Assembly (NCBI RefSeq): GCF_050433385.1
Contig: NZ_JBNPXI010000002.1
Span: 124,001-188,000, forward strand
DNA length: 64,000 nt
Source: Brassicibacter mesophilus
Lineage (GTDB): Bacteria > Bacillota > Clostridia > Tissierellales > Proteiniboraceae
Direction: 5' to 3'
Shown here: positions 1 to 8,435 of the stretch, one piece after another
Layout of the letters: each line of letters opens with the position of its first letter
How positions within the stretch are numbered: the stretch's first letter is position 1
Made by a program: the position numbers and the translations under genes
The notes under the pieces: generated by a model
What the model saw: the letters and a program-made list of their open reading frames with translations, nothing else
The model's database searches: none
What the model was told of the DNA's origin: nothing

Positions 1-2
1 AT

Positions 3-554
3 ATCATAGGTTGTCTTGATAAACCTTCATCAGGTAGCTATAAGCTTGGAGATACTAGAGTTGAAAAAATAAGTGACTGGCAGTTATCGGATATAAGGAA
101 TCAATTTATTGGTTTTGTTTTTCAGAGCTTCCATCTTCTATCGGGCTTGAAAGCTATAGAGAATGTGGAACTACCATTAATATATAGAGGAATATTAGGT
201 AGAGAAAGAAGGAAAAGATGTGCAGAAGCTTTAGAGGCAGTTGGACTAGGAGATAGAATGCATCATCTTCCTACACAGCTTTCTGGAGGAGAACAGCAAA
301 GAGTGGCTATTGCAAGAGCAATAGTTGGGAATCCATCTGTATTATTAGCTGACGAGCCAACAGGTGCATTAGATTCACGTTCAAGTGAAAATATCATGTC
401 TATCTTTAAAAGACTAAATGAAGAAATGGGAATAACAATTGTTCAGGTTACCCATGAGGAAAACATAGGTCACTATGGTCATAAGATATTCCGTTTGCTA
501 GACGGGAAAATTGAAAAAGTGGATATTTTGAAGGGTTCAGTAACGACTTTATAA
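3..554 (+). CDS. ABC transporter ATP-binding protein, MacB/LolD type (5' partial)
   Basis: ATPase subunit of an export-type ABC system. The reading frame is open from base 3, so the gene starts before the window and the Walker A loop is missing. Visible motifs are the Q-loop region (FVFQSFHLL), the signature LSGGEQQRVAIARA, Walker B with the following D-loop (LLADEPTGALDS) and the switch histidine in VTHE. About 183 residues remain of a usual 220-230. An internal ATG at 147 is not the start, because coding continues upstream through the Q-loop. An adaptor and a permease follow on the same strand, which fits a three-part MacAB-like export or antimicrobial-peptide efflux system. The substrate is unknown. 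Confidence 0.93.
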   Translation: MIGCLDKPSSGSYKLGDTRVEKISDWQLSDIRNQFIGFVFQSFHLLSGLKAIENVELPLIYRGILGRERRKRCAEALEAVGLGDRMHHLPTQLSGGEQQRVAIARAIVGNPSVLLADEPTGALDSRSSENIMSIFKRLNEEMGITIVQVTHEENIGHYGHKIFRLLDGKIEKVDILKGSVTTL

Positions 555-583
555 GTTAAAAGATGTATTTTGGAGGTGTAATA

Positions 584-2293
584 ATGATTAAGAAAATTTT
601 TATGGTTGTAGTTATAATCGCTATCGTGGTGGGAGGTGGCTTCTACGCTTTTCAACAACTTATGCCTGAAGAAGTTGTTGAGACGCAAGGAACTGTTTAT
701 TCGACTCAAGAAGCAAAAAAAGGAGATATTTCCGTAGGTGTTGAAGTTGTTGGGCAACTTGATGCTACAAATGGTGGTGGAATTAGAGTTCCTGGTAATA
801 GGTATGGTGGGGATTCAGCACAATACATAATTGATGAGTTTTTTGTTCAAGAAGGAGATTCAGTTACACAAGGTCAAATACTAGCTAAGATATTATCTGA
901 TGATATTCATAATAAAATAGATGACCTCAACGAACAAATTGAATCACAGAAAAAGCAATTATCACAAGTGACTGGACTTCCAATAGACCAGTTAGATAAT
1001 ATAAATCCATCTCAAGGAATACAAATACTTGCACCTATAGATGGAAGTATAGTTAATTTGCAAGCAAAAGAAGGCCAAGAGCTTACTCAAGGTCAGATTA
1101 TTGCACGCGTTGTTGATAATTCAAAGTTCAAAGTTGCTTGTAAGTTTACAACTGCGGAATTCAAAAAGGTAAAAGAAGGGCAAAAAGTTGTTCTCAAATT
1201 TCCTTACTTTGATGGATTTTATGAAGGAAAGATAACAGAAATCAATTCAACTCCTATACCAAATGACGAAAAGGAAGATACTTTTGGAACAAGCTTTGTT
1301 TACCATGCAGTCGTAGAAGGAGATAATCCAGGTCTTATACAACCTGAGATGAAGGTTAATATTGGATTATCTAATGGCAAGGATGTATCAGATGGAGTTA
1401 CATATTTTATGTATGATGGTAAGGTAGATGGATTTGTAAGCGAAGAAAAGGTACTAAATCAGGTCGAAGCAGTAGCGACTGAGGTTCATGTTAAAGAAAT
1501 GGGAAATGTAAGAAAAGGTGATCCTATTGTAACAATGTCAGGGTCAGATGTTAAGGAAATGATACAAAAATATCTTGATAAAATTAGAGAATTAAATAAT
1601 GATAGAAGAGAATATGTTACCAAACTTGATCAATTAGAGATTAGATCACCTATGGATGGAGTAGTTGGTGGAATATATAGACAACAAGGTGAAAGTGTAA
1701 GTGCTGGTGATTGGATAGGAGATGTATATAATACATCAGATATGATGATATGGACAGAAATAGATGATGTAGATATATTACAAGTAAAACAAGATGCACC
1801 TGTTAAAGTAACAGTAGATGCTCTTCCAGGAGAGCAATTTGAAGGTAAGGTAGAGAGAGTTTCTACAATGAGCAGAGATAGAAATGGTGTGACTAGGTTT
1901 GCCGTGTCTATACAAGTAAAAGGAGGTCCGCAATTAAGACCAGGTATGCAAGCACGTGGTTTTATAGATGCTGGAAGTGCAAAAGATGTATTATTAATTC
2001 CTTTAGAAGGTATTTTTGAGGAAGACGGAGTATCAAAGGTGGAGTTATTAAAGAAAGATGGTACAACTGAGGTTGTGTCTATAAAGCTGGGACTAATGAA
2101 TGATAGATATGCTGAGGTAGTTAGTGGATTAAATGAAGGAGATGCGATTATAACTGGTAGTACTGCTGATTTACTTCCAAGTCAACATATTAAGTCTGAT
2201 GATGCATTAATTCCATCTGGGGACGGAAATGAAGATAGTAAAGATGAAAATAATGGGAATGACGGAAACAATAATACAGATGGTAATAACTAA
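584..2293 (+). CDS. Efflux adaptor (HlyD/MacA-like membrane-fusion protein)
   Basis: Membrane-fusion subunit that would link the neighbouring ABC permease to substrate outside the membrane. A short cytoplasmic start is followed by one membrane helix (about residues 4-24). Two lipoyl-like halves are recognisable by their central turns: APIDGSIVNLQAKEGQ and SPMDGVVGGIYRQQGESVSAG. A short helical segment precedes each half, and a beta-barrel section with PLEGIF follows. The tail is rich in Asn, Gly and Asp and looks disordered. Start: an ATG at 563 lies in frame, but the ribosome site TTGGAGGTG sits just downstream of it and is correctly spaced for ATG 584, giving 569 residues. The gene begins 29 bases after the ATPase stop and 13 bases before the permease, so it is in the same operon. 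Confidence 0.9.
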   Translation: MIKKIFMVVVIIAIVVGGGFYAFQQLMPEEVVETQGTVYSTQEAKKGDISVGVEVVGQLDATNGGGIRVPGNRYGGDSAQYIIDEFFVQEGDSVTQGQILAKILSDDIHNKIDDLNEQIESQKKQLSQVTGLPIDQLDNINPSQGIQILAPIDGSIVNLQAKEGQELTQGQIIARVVDNSKFKVACKFTTAEFKKVKEGQKVVLKFPYFDGFYEGKITEINSTPIPNDEKEDTFGTSFVYHAVVEGDNPGLIQPEMKVNIGLSNGKDVSDGVTYFMYDGKVDGFVSEEKVLNQVEAVATEVHVKEMGNVRKGDPIVTMSGSDVKEMIQKYLDKIRELNNDRREYVTKLDQLEIRSPMDGVVGGIYRQQGESVSAGDWIGDVYNTSDMMIWTEIDDVDILQVKQDAPVKVTVDALPGEQFEGKVERVSTMSRDRNGVTRFAVSIQVKGGPQLRPGMQARGFIDAGSAKDVLLIPLEGIFEEDGVSKVELLKKDGTTEVVSIKLGLMNDRYAEVVSGLNEGDAIITGSTADLLPSQHIKSDDALIPSGDGNEDSKDENNGNDGNNNTDGNN

Positions 2294-2306
2294 GGAGGGG
2301 TAAAAT

Positions 2307-3644
2307 ATGGCACAAAAAAAGCAAATGTTCTCCTTCTTGATTAGATGGTGGTTTACTGCTAAAATGGCGGCACATGGTATTATGGCCAACACACTTAGGT
2401 CTTGCTTGACTGTATTAGGAGTTGCAATAGGTGTTGCTTCTGTTGTCAGTCTCATGGGAATAGGTGAAGGTGCTAGACAATCTGTTATAGAACAATTTGA
2501 AAGCTTAGGCTCGAATGTAATAGAGATTAAAGCTCAGAATCCATCTGTAGAGTTTGAACCAGAATTAGCTGAAGAGTTAGTTGAGAGAGTTAATGGTATG
2601 GATATGGCTACACCGGTTATACATACTAAGGCTACTATGAAATGGAGAAGAGCAAGAGGGAATGTTGATATAATTGGTGTAAATGCTGATTTTGCAACAA
2701 TAAGGGATCATGATCTTATGTCAGGACATTTCTTTTCAGAACTTCATGTTAAGCAGCGATCACCAGTAGCAGTGCTGGGATACAACATGGGAGTTGGACT
2801 GATGGGTGGAAGAAATCCAGTCGGTCAGACATTTACTTTAAATGGCAAAACATATAGAATACTTGGAGTATTAGAAGAAAAAGGTCCAAATAGCGCAGAG
2901 GCTATAGACGATAAAATCATTATTCCGTATTCATCAGGTATGAAGATAGCAGATAAGAAAACAGTTGATCAAATTTGGGGAAAAGCGAATTCTAGTGAAG
3001 AGGCAGATTTAGTGGTTGTTCAACTAGGTAGAATATTTAGGCGTAGACTTGGCTTAGACCAACTTGCACCTGTAGCTGGACCTTCCGATGATAGCGGAGA
3101 AGGAGGAGACGAAAGCGGAGAGTTCATAGAAGATGAATTTATAGATGACTTCGATTCTCCTGAGCCATCTAATAAACCAGAAATTCCAGGTAGTGGAGAG
3201 GAACTAGTAACTATAACTAGTTTAAATAAATTGGTTAAAGAGGCAGATGATGCAAATAGGGTTATGACATTACTATTAGGAGGAATAGCAGCAGTGTCAC
3301 TTCTAGTAGGTGGATTAGGTATAATGAACATAATGCTTGTAGCTGTAACTGAAAGAACAGAAGAGATAGGTCTTAGGAGGGCTATTGGAGCAAAACAACT
3401 TGATTTATTATTTCAGTTTATTTTAGAAGCACTTTATGTTAGTGCTATAGGTGCTATAGCTGGGATAGCGTTGGGAGTTTGGGGTCTTGGAATATTTAGT
3501 AAGTACGGATTTCAAACCGCAGTAAGCTTCCAGGCAATAAAGATTGCTACAGTAGTGGCATTAGCATCCGGATTACTATTTGGGGTTTATCCTGCAGTAT
3601 CAGCATCGTCATTACCACCGGTGCAAGCTTTAAAGAGACAATAA
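2307..3644 (+). CDS. ABC transporter permease, MacB/FtsX family
   Basis: Permease of the upstream export system. It has the MacB layout: an N-terminal helix (about residues 25-47), a large extracellular MacB_PCD domain, then three C-terminal helices forming the FtsX domain. The family hallmark GGIGIMNIML-like stretch is present as GGLGIMNIMLVAVTERTEEIGLRRAIGA. The ribosome site AAGGAGGGG fits ATG 2307. Odd feature: roughly residues 255-300 of the extracellular domain form a strongly acidic, Gly/Ser/Pro-rich insert (runs such as DDSGEGGDESGEF), which is unusual for the family and may be a flexible surface loop. A terminator follows at 3676, so this is the last gene of the unit. Confidence 0.92.
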   Translation: MAQKKQMFSFLIRWWFTAKMAAHGIMANTLRSCLTVLGVAIGVASVVSLMGIGEGARQSVIEQFESLGSNVIEIKAQNPSVEFEPELAEELVERVNGMDMATPVIHTKATMKWRRARGNVDIIGVNADFATIRDHDLMSGHFFSELHVKQRSPVAVLGYNMGVGLMGGRNPVGQTFTLNGKTYRILGVLEEKGPNSAEAIDDKIIIPYSSGMKIADKKTVDQIWGKANSSEEADLVVVQLGRIFRRRLGLDQLAPVAGPSDDSGEGGDESGEFIEDEFIDDFDSPEPSNKPEIPGSGEELVTITSLNKLVKEADDANRVMTLLLGGIAAVSLLVGGLGIMNIMLVAVTERTEEIGLRRAIGAKQLDLLFQFILEALYVSAIGAIAGIALGVWGLGIFSKYGFQTAVSFQAIKIATVVALASGLLFGVYPAVSASSLPPVQALKRQ

Positions 3645-3675
3645 TATATTCTATAGTAGAGTAGCAACATAAAAC

Positions 3676-3707
3676 AGGCCAAAGAGATATCTTTGGCCTT
3701 AATTTTT
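3676..3707 (+). terminator. Intrinsic terminator of the MacAB-like operon
   Basis: A stem AGGCCAAAG/CTTTGGCCT with a four-base loop is followed by TAATTTTT. It lies 31 bases after the permease stop. Group II intron sequence begins at the very next base. Confidence 0.8.
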
Positions 3708-4956
3708 GTGCGCCCAGCATGGGCGTAAACTAGTCGGTGAAAGTCCGATACGGGGGTTGATAGTGCCAACCGTTAGCTTAAGACAAGGGTGTCCACCGTG
3801 AGGTGGAATCTGAAGGAAGTCGGGGGCAAAACTCTGGTCTGAGGTACACGAACTACATTCGAGGCTTAACCCTGTGGATGAGGCTGCAAGACAAGTCAAA
3901 GTCCAAAACTATCCGAAACAGGGAAAGTAAATGTAGCAGATATATGGAGTGAAAGTTTACGTTCTTACCTGGGGAGGTCTGATAGAAACATCATTAAAAG
4001 ATGATACATCTAAATGATAACCTATGCAGTGATGTGTAGCTGAACTATCAGAAGTCAGCAGAAGCCATAGTACAAAGCTAGTCATGAATAATTTTGGAAG
4101 GGCTGAACATTAGGGAGGTGAGTAAGTTTGATAATCCAGGCAAACATGAAAAGAATACAGAAAACCAAGGATTTGGACTACCTTGTGGAAGTAGAGTTGG
4201 AAACTCAAGGTAAACAAGGAGTGTATAGTGATTTGTCGGCGATGTCAAATCTGAAAGCCAAGTCGAAAATTAAAATTAATACTGAAAACCTACTTGAAAA
4301 GATAGTGGATAAGAGAAATTTCTTTGAAGCGTACAAGAAAGTAGTAGCTAACAAGGGGAGTCATGGAATTGATGGAATGAGAGTAGATGAACTTCTACCG
4401 TATCTACAAGAACATTACGAAACCTTGAAGGCAAATCTGTTAGCTGGCAAATACAAGCCACAACCAGTTAGAAGGGTAGAAATACCTAAATCCAATGGAG
4501 GAATAAGACTTCTAGGGATACCAACCGTAATAGATAGACTAGTACAGCAAGCAATAAATCAAGTAATTAATCCGATATTCGATAAAGAGTTCTCTAATAA
4601 TAGCTTTGGATTTAGACCAAGACGAAATACACATATGGCTCTAAAACAAGCACAGATATATATAAGTGAAGGATACAGATATGTAGTAGATATGGATTTA
4701 GAAAAGTTTTTTGATAATGTAAACCATGACCTTTTAATGCACTTAGTAGCAAAGAAAATACAAGATAAAAGGGTATTAAAATTAATACGAAAATATCTTA
4801 ACTCTGGAGTAATGCTAAAAGGTATGTTGGTTAAATCAGAGAACGGTGCACCGCAAGGTGGACCGTTAAGTCCATTGCTTAGTAATATATTACTCGATGA
4901 ATTAGATAAAGAACTAGAAAGAAGGGGACATAAATATTGCCGATACGCAGACGACT
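3708..4956 (+). mobile_element. Group II intron, outer copy, 3' part missing
   Basis: The 5' end GTGCGCCCAGCATGGGCG is a typical bacterial group II intron start. It is followed by structured RNA with no coding capacity (3708-4127), including CGGTGAAAGTCCGATACG and GAACTACATTCGAGGC-type domain I sequences. An LtrA-type reverse transcriptase gene opens at 4128. The element breaks off at 4956, inside the YADD codons, where a second intron starts. No continuation of the RT, and no second domain V or VI, is found after the inner intron ends near 6900. The outer element is therefore truncated and cannot splice by itself. It begins exactly at the end of an intrinsic terminator, a position favoured by group IIC introns, but I cannot assign the RNA class by eye. 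Confidence 0.8.
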
Positions 4957-4988
4957 GTGCGCCACGAAGGCGAGTCCAAGTAGCGTAG
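4128..4988 (+). pseudogene. ltrA: Reverse transcriptase/maturase of the outer intron, interrupted at YADD
   Basis: N-terminal part of a group II intron-encoded protein. Start TTG 4128 follows the site GGGAGGTG by seven bases. RT blocks are visible in order: KVVANKGSHGIDGM (RT0/1 region), PKSNGGIRLLGIPTVIDRLVQQA, FGFRPRRNTHMALKQA, VVDMDLEKFFDNVNHD (first catalytic Asp), NGAPQGGPLSPLLSNILLDELD and finally CRYADD. True coding ends at 4956 after the second catalytic Asp. The last 10 codons, up to the stop at 4986-4988, are read from the inserted intron (its 5' end GTGCGCCACG). The thumb, maturase domain X and any endonuclease domain are absent. The protein is non-functional unless the inner intron splices and the lost 3' half exists elsewhere. 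Confidence 0.88.
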
Positions 4989-5501
4989 CTACATGAGGAT
5001 AGCCATGCTGTACAGATGATGGTGGAGGGCCCACCGAAACCGCCATACAGGTGGAAGTTTCAAACCACCTTAAGGTGCTGTAGTCAAAAGCTGTGGTACT
5101 GAGCGTTAAGGAAAAGGCAGTATTAACTGTCAGGTGAGTGTTAAGAAGATGAATGACCAAGTGAACCACTTAGGAAAATGTCGAAAGCGTAGAGATTCCA
5201 TCAAAACTAGGGGGTAGTCGTTAACCTAGGATAAGCTTAGAGGAAACCTGTTTACTGTCTAAGCGGTGGGCGGCGTAGAGGTGGCATGAACTTAATACAG
5301 GCTTCTGTATGGAACGTGGGAACCCACGGACTGATGATAAGGGAGTATATCAAGTGGAAGAACCACAAGATAAGAGTACCGATGCAGTCATGGGGGCAGA
5401 TTCTGTTGTAGTAGTGTTGAAGTATCTGTAATGGATATGGAGCGAAGAACAGAAGTTATTCAGTTTCAAGAATAAGCCAACTTTGAAAGGAGGAGGAGCT
5501 T

Positions 5502-6746
5502 GTGAAAGAAACAAAGCCATACAATATTTCAAAGAGAATAGTAGTAACTGCTTATGAAAAAGTAAAAGCAAACAAGGGAACATATGGAGTTGATGAACAG
5601 TCTATTGAGGCTTTTGAATTAAAGTTTAAAGATAATCTTTATAAGATTTGGAACAGAATGTCATCAGGAAGTTACTTTCCCAAACCTGTAAGAGCAGTAG
5701 CGATACCAAAGAAGAATGGCGGAACAAGAATCCTTGGAGTTCCAACCGTAGAAGATAGGATAGCACAGATGGTAGTGAAGTTATACTTTGAACCAAATGT
5801 ACAACTGATTTTCTATGAAGACTCCTATGGATACAGACCAAATAAATCAGCGGTACAGGCTCTAGAAGTGACAAGAACAAGATGTTGGAGAAAAGATTGG
5901 GTATTGGAGTTTGATATCAAAGGCTTATTCGATAACATCAGACATGATTACTTGCTGGAAATGGTGAAACGGCATACGGAAGAGAAATGGATACTTCTGT
6001 ATATTGAGCGATGGTTGAAAGCACCATTTCAGATGGAAGATGGAGCCATCGTTCAAAGAACATCTGGAACACCTCAAGGCGGAGTAATCAGTCCGGTTCT
6101 TGCCAATCTATTTCTGCACTATGCATTTGATGATTTTATGGTGAAAGAGTTTCCGTCAATACCGTGGGCAAGATATGCCGATGATGGGGTAACGCACTGC
6201 GTATCGCTTAAACAGGCAAAATACTTGCAACGAAGATTGATTGAAAGATTTGCGTTGTTTGGATTGGAATTGAATCTCGAGAAGACAAGAATTGTGTATT
6301 GTAAAGATGACGACCGAAAAGGTAATCATGAATATACTTCTTTTGACTTCTTGGGGTATACATTTCGACCAAGACATGCAATGAACAAGTATGGAAAGTT
6401 CTTTACGAATTTTCTGCCAGCAATGGGAGGAAAAGCAAAGAAAGCTATACGAAAAGAAATCCGAGGTTGGAAATTACAACTAAAATCAGATAAAAGTCTG
6501 AATGATATTGCCAACATGTTTAATAAGCAGATACAAGGGTGGATAAATTATTATACGCATTTCTATAAGTCAGAAATATATGATGTGCTTAGATACATTA
6601 ATAGATGTCTCGTTAAATGGGTTCGGAGAAAATATAAAAAGCGAAACTCAAGGACAAGAGCAGAAAATTGGCTTGGAGAAATATCAAAGCGTGATAGGAG
6701 ATTGTTTGCACATTGGAAGTTTGGAATATTGCCAACGGCTGGATAA
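5502..6746 (+). CDS. ltrA: Group II intron reverse transcriptase/maturase
   Basis: Intron-encoded protein for splicing and retro-mobility of the inner intron. GTG 5502 is preceded by AAAGGAGGAGGAGC. The RT domain is complete: KANKGTYGVD, PKKNGGTRILGVPTVEDRIAQ, YGYRPNKSAVQAL, LEFDIKGLFDNIRHD (first Asp), GTPQGGVISPVLANLFLHYAFD and WARYADDGV (YADD). The thumb and domain X follow, ending in a basic C-terminus with KRDRRLFAHWKFG. At 414 residues it has no C-terminal HNH endonuclease, as in several bacterial lineages that insert into single-stranded or already nicked DNA. It belongs to a different lineage from the outer RT: the two proteins share only RT motifs. All catalytic motifs look intact. 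Confidence 0.93.
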   Translation: MKETKPYNISKRIVVTAYEKVKANKGTYGVDEQSIEAFELKFKDNLYKIWNRMSSGSYFPKPVRAVAIPKKNGGTRILGVPTVEDRIAQMVVKLYFEPNVQLIFYEDSYGYRPNKSAVQALEVTRTRCWRKDWVLEFDIKGLFDNIRHDYLLEMVKRHTEEKWILLYIERWLKAPFQMEDGAIVQRTSGTPQGGVISPVLANLFLHYAFDDFMVKEFPSIPWARYADDGVTHCVSLKQAKYLQRRLIERFALFGLELNLEKTRIVYCKDDDRKGNHEYTSFDFLGYTFRPRHAMNKYGKFFTNFLPAMGGKAKKAIRKEIRGWKLQLKSDKSLNDIANMFNKQIQGWINYYTHFYKSEIYDVLRYINRCLVKWVRRKYKKRNSRTRAENWLGEISKRDRRLFAHWKFGILPTAG

Positions 6747-6748
6747 TG

Positions 6749-6900
6749 GGAGCTGTATGAGCTGAGAGGTTCACGTGAGTCTGCCTAAAATTAAGCTTTC
6801 TTTCTATAATTGTAGAAATTTAAAGCTAATTGTTAGACAGACTCACGTACGGTGGTGTGAGAGGACGGAAAATAAAATAATTATTTTCCTCCTACTCGAT
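6749..6900 (+). ncRNA. Intron domains V and VI (catalytic 3' RNA)
   Basis: Starting three bases after the RT stop. Bases 6750-6776 and 6849-6860 together make a canonical domain V (GCTGTATGAGC, GAGA-type loop, GTTCACGTACGG) once the 72 bases from 6777 to 6848 are removed. Domain VI is a hairpin GGAAAATAA/TTATTTTCC ending in CCTACTCGAT. The extra bases would separate the two strands of domain V unless they fold away as a side hairpin. Confidence 0.65.
6777..6844 (+). repeat. 68-nt near-perfect hairpin inserted in domain V, flanked by TCACGT
   Basis: The left arm GAGTCTGCCTAAAATTAAG and the right arm CTAATTGTTAGACAGACTC are inverted copies. The pairing continues through an A/T-rich middle to a TAATTG loop, so the whole insert folds as one imperfect hairpin. 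The six bases TCACGT occur on both sides (6771-6776 and 6843-6848), as expected of a target-site duplication. It looks like a very small miniature inverted-repeat element or a co-opted side hairpin. No coding capacity. Confidence 0.6.
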
Positions 6901-6993
6901 TGCTTTATTTTAGCATTCAGTAATAATTATTAATAAATCAATTAAAATATATATGATATAGTATATTAAGAATATTTCATTAGAGGTGATTGA

Positions 6994-7497
6994 ATGAAGA
7001 AATTGCTAAAACCAGATTTATACGTAGATTCGGTATTTGATATTGAATTGCATAAACTAAAGAATGCCGGATATGATTCAATAATAGTAGATGTAGACAA
7101 TACTCTTGTTGCGTGGGATAAAAAAACAGCCCCTGATTCTGTAGTAGAATGGTTTGAGAGAATAAAAAAGCTAGGATTTAATGTATGTTTAGTTTCAAAT
7201 AATACTGAAGACAGAGTAGTTAAGTTTAATGAAGATGTCAAGGTTTGCGCTATACATAGAGCTTCAAAACCAAGAAGAAAACCATTTATTAAAGCAATGA
7301 GAAAGATGAAATCTACTCCTTCTAAGACAGTAGTAATAGGAGATCAAGTTTTTACTGATATCTTGGGGGGAAATAGAACTGGGCTTTTTACAATACTAGT
7401 TGTTCCAATTAGTGGTAATGAATTTGCATGGACTAAGTTTGTTCGTAGAATTGAAAGGATAGTTTTAAAAAATATGCAGAAGGAGGAGCAGAAATGA
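6994..7497 (+). CDS. yqeG: YqeG family HAD phosphatase
   Basis: Small HAD-superfamily IIIA phosphatase of the YqeG family, 167 residues (normal length). HAD motif I is VDVDNTLVAWD (nucleophile and acid Asp), motif II is LVSNN, the motif III lysine lies in the RRKPF region, and motif IV is GDQVFTDILG. Cytosolic. The family is conserved in Firmicutes, often beside aroE or yqeH; the physiological substrate is not established (the yeast relative Gep4 is a phosphatidylglycerophosphate phosphatase). The ribosome site AGAGGTG precedes ATG 6994. The stop overlaps the aroE start by four bases (ATGA), so the two are translationally coupled. First gene after the intron remnants. Confidence 0.9.
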   Translation: MKKLLKPDLYVDSVFDIELHKLKNAGYDSIIVDVDNTLVAWDKKTAPDSVVEWFERIKKLGFNVCLVSNNTEDRVVKFNEDVKVCAIHRASKPRRKPFIKAMRKMKSTPSKTVVIGDQVFTDILGGNRTGLFTILVVPISGNEFAWTKFVRRIERIVLKNMQKEEQK

Positions 7498-8345
7498 GTA
7501 TTGATGCAGATACGAAACTATTTTGTCTTTTAGGTCATCCCATATCAAAGAGTTTATCACCCATTATACATAACTATAGCTTTGAAGAAAATGAAATTAA
7601 TGCTAGATATGTGGCATTTGACGTTGATAAAAATGCACTGGAATATGCCGTTAATGGAATAAAAGCGCTAAATATACAGGGATTTAATGTTACAATTCCT
7701 CATAAAGTAGACATAATAAAATTATTAGACGAAATTGATGAAGAAGCGAGTTTATTAGGAGCTGTAAATACTGTAAAAAATGTAAATGGAAAGCTAACAG
7801 GATTCAACACAGATGGAAGAGGCTTTATACAGGCTTTGCAAAATAATAACATAGATATAAAAGACAAAAATATAACGATTATTGGAGCTGGAGGTGCTGC
7901 TAGAGCTATAACGATGACTATGGCTAAAGATGGGGCAAGAAGTATTCAAGTTGCAAATAGAACAGTTGAAAAAGCAAAAAAAATTGCATATGAAATTTCT
8001 TCTAAATTTCAGAATGTAGTTACTTCATGGACAGATATTCAAAATATTAATACTGTCGATATGGATATTGTTGTTAACTGTACATCTGTAGGAATGTATC
8101 CTGATGCTGAATCATTTATAATAGATCCATGTATTTTCAATAAGAATGCACTTATATGTGACATTGTTTACAAACCAACTTTAACTAAGTTTTTGAATGT
8201 AGCAAAGCAAAGTGGATATAGAATTATGGGTGGAATTGATATGCTAATATATCAAGCTATTTTAAGTGAACAGATTTGGTTAGATAAAAAAATTAATTCT
8301 AAATTTTTTACTGAAAAAAAGAAGGATATTTTTAACATATTGTAG
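7494..8345 (+). CDS. aroE: Shikimate dehydrogenase (NADP+)
   Basis: Reduces 3-dehydroshikimate to shikimate in the chorismate pathway; cytosolic. 283 residues, typical length. The substrate-binding motif is GHPISKSLSPIIHN, the catalytic lysine is in VTIPHK, the shikimate-binding Asp is in FNTDGRGF, and the Rossmann loop is GAGGAARAI followed by NRTVEKA (NADP preference). The C-terminal GGIDMLIYQ motif is present. Start ATG 7494 overlaps yqeG and has AAGGAGG eight bases upstream. No other shikimate gene is nearby, so the gene travels with yqeG rather than with its pathway. Confidence 0.96.
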   Translation: MSIDADTKLFCLLGHPISKSLSPIIHNYSFEENEINARYVAFDVDKNALEYAVNGIKALNIQGFNVTIPHKVDIIKLLDEIDEEASLLGAVNTVKNVNGKLTGFNTDGRGFIQALQNNNIDIKDKNITIIGAGGAARAITMTMAKDGARSIQVANRTVEKAKKIAYEISSKFQNVVTSWTDIQNINTVDMDIVVNCTSVGMYPDAESFIIDPCIFNKNALICDIVYKPTLTKFLNVAKQSGYRIMGGIDMLIYQAILSEQIWLDKKINSKFFTEKKKDIFNIL

Positions 8346-8435
8346 AATAGTAGTTTTTATACTAAATATAGGTCGAAAGAACTATAAAGGATAGGACTTG
8401 AGAGCTAGTAGATTATTATAATAGTAGGTGAAGAA

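Larger units (their letters stand above)
4957..6900 (+). mobile_element. Group II intron, inner copy, nested in the RT gene of another intron
   Basis: Begins at GTGCGCCACGAAGGCGAG directly after GCAGACGACT of the host RT gene. Bases 4957-5501 hold no gene but show dense RNA structure, for example GGTGGAGGGCCCACC and GTGGGAACCCAC. The RT gene lies at 5502-6746. It is followed by domain V (from GAGCTGTATGAGCTGAGAGG, 6750-6769) and a domain VI-like hairpin GGAAAATAA/TTATTTTCC. The likely 3' end is CCTACTCGAT near 6900. Total length is about 1.94 kb, normal for an intron with a short RT lacking an endonuclease domain. The exact 3' border is by analogy only. Domain V is interrupted by a hairpin insertion described separately. 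Confidence 0.82.

Noticed and set aside
3020..3331. 103-codon minus-strand frame in the permease
   Set aside because: Shadow of the acidic insert; composition explained by the complementary codons.
4879..5169. 96-codon minus-strand frame across the intron junction
   Set aside because: It spans two introns antisense and is chance open sequence in structured RNA.
5350..5583. 77-codon minus-strand frame in the inner intron
   Set aside because: Antisense to intron domains and the RT start, no ribosome site.
6580..6765. 61-codon frame in another phase of the inner RT
   Set aside because: Entirely inside the RT gene with no ribosome site.
8346..8435. Possible riboswitch ahead of pilB
   Set aside because: It lacks the GEMM core and any terminator; only 90 bases with no recognisable fold.
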